This document shows, one piece after another, positions 6,512 to 6,929 of a DNA stretch of 6,929 bases (positions are counted from its first letter, which is position 1; each line of letters starts with the position of its first letter). The DNA is taken from assembly GCA_019104905.1 (NCBI GenBank), contig JAHRXB010000298.1, positions 1-6,929 of the forward strand, in the 5' to 3' direction. The notes beneath the pieces were generated by a model. The model had not been told where the DNA came from and did not search any database. It was given only the letters and a program-made list of their open reading frames with translations. The translations under genes and the position numbers were made by a program. Origin of the DNA: Bdellovibrio sp. (lineage in GTDB: Bacteria; Bdellovibrionota; Bdellovibrionia; Bdellovibrionales; Bdellovibrionaceae).

Positions 6512-6929
6512 TTCATCGTTTCCGTAAAGTTGACAGGGCGCCCCTGGGGAGTCATTAAAACCTCATCGTTTTCCATCACTAAATTTCCGCCCACAATCGT
6601 GTGAGTCATCCAACCCGTCACAGTCATGCCGTGGAAAGGGGTCCAACCACAGCGACTGGCAATCCAGGAGTTGTCGATGGTTTTGACTTTTTTAAGATCC
6701 ACGATGGTCACATCGGCGTCAAACCCTTGGCGCAAACGGCCCTTGTTGTGGACTCCAAAAACGCGACAGGGATTTTCAGTTACCATTTCAACAAAACGTC
6801 GCAAGGTCAGGCGACCGTCATGAACATGATTGAGCATGATCGGTACAAGCGTTTGAACTCCGGGAACTCCCGAAGGGCTGTTCGGATAAGGACGCTCTTT
6901 TTCTTCGCGAGTGTGAGGAGCATGGTCGG
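6508..6929 (-). CDS. pyrC: Dihydroorotase PyrC, C-terminal part (5' end outside window)
   Basis: The last 140 codons of an amidohydrolase that cyclises N-carbamoyl-aspartate to dihydroorotate, the third step of pyrimidine synthesis. The frame stays open to the right edge. The first visible complete codons give DHAPHTREEK, the conserved motif whose Asp is the catalytic and metal-site residue of type I dihydroorotases. SPSGVPGVQTLVP, the ENPCRVFG segment, GRLRQGFDADVTIVD and SRCGWTPFHG then follow in the normal family order, ending in the terminal beta-sandwich strands (THTIVGGNLV). A full protein would have about 420-450 residues, so roughly two thirds lies beyond the window. Allantoinase and hydantoinase are relatives, but CGWTPF after DHAPH favours dihydroorotase. 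The TGA stop overlaps the ATG of the YciB-like gene. Confidence 0.88.
   Translation of the reverse strand, partial: DHAPHTREEKERPYPNSPSGVPGVQTLVPIMLNHVHDGRLTLRRFVEMVTENPCRVFGVHNKGRLRQGFDADVTIVDLKKVKTIDNSWIASRCGWTPFHGMTVTGWMTHTIVGGNLVMENDEVLMTPQGRPVNFTETMK

Noticed and set aside
6508..6837. Complete 109-residue protein starting at the ATG at 6837
   Set aside because: The frame continues upstream to the window edge through DHAPHTREEK, so this Met is internal to dihydroorotase.
1..6929. Mobile elements, CRISPR arrays, tRNA or rRNA genes, toxin-antitoxin or defence genes
   Set aside because: No transposase or integrase motifs, terminal inverted repeats, spaced repeat arrays or structural RNA signatures were seen; nearly all sequence is accounted for by seven ordinary genes.

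Overview
The window is chromosomal DNA of about 50% GC (judged by eye) from a Gram-negative, free-living bacterium. It is densely packed with housekeeping and envelope genes and shows no mobile element, phage, CRISPR or RNA gene. The gene content, the secreted S8 protease with a proline/glycine linker and cysteine tail, and the overall style fit the Bdellovibrio group (Bdellovibrionota). That placement is an impression, not a proof; a protein search with UppP or PyrC would settle it.

Layout. Positions 1-3269 hold three membrane-protein genes on the minus strand, transcribed uppP, mscS, clc with gaps of 24 and 39 bp, so very likely one operon. UppP regenerates the undecaprenyl-phosphate lipid carrier for cell-wall synthesis. 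The MscS-type channel is a tension-gated emergency valve. The ClC protein is a proton-coupled chloride antiporter that runs off the left edge of the window. Together they look like an envelope and osmotic/ion homeostasis unit. A 172-bp divergent control region (3270-3441) separates this operon from a plus-strand gene for a 520-residue secreted subtilisin-like protease (3442-5004). The protease gene has a very strong ribosome binding site, codon use typical of high expression, and a strong intrinsic terminator (5016-5043).

Next comes a monocistronic plus-strand crotonase-family gene (5112-5927) with its own likely promoter. It meets, only 2 bp apart, a minus-strand pair entering from the right edge: the 3' end of a dihydroorotase gene (pyrC) and a YciB/IspZ-like membrane protein gene, joined by an ATGA stop/start overlap.

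No clearly new biological system is visible. The points most worth a second look are the C-terminal architecture of the protease (Ig-like domain, Pro/Gly linker, four-cysteine tail containing an exact 12-bp tandem duplication), a perfect 11-bp tandem repeat in the protease promoter region, and a crotonase lacking both glutamates used by classical enoyl-CoA hydratases.
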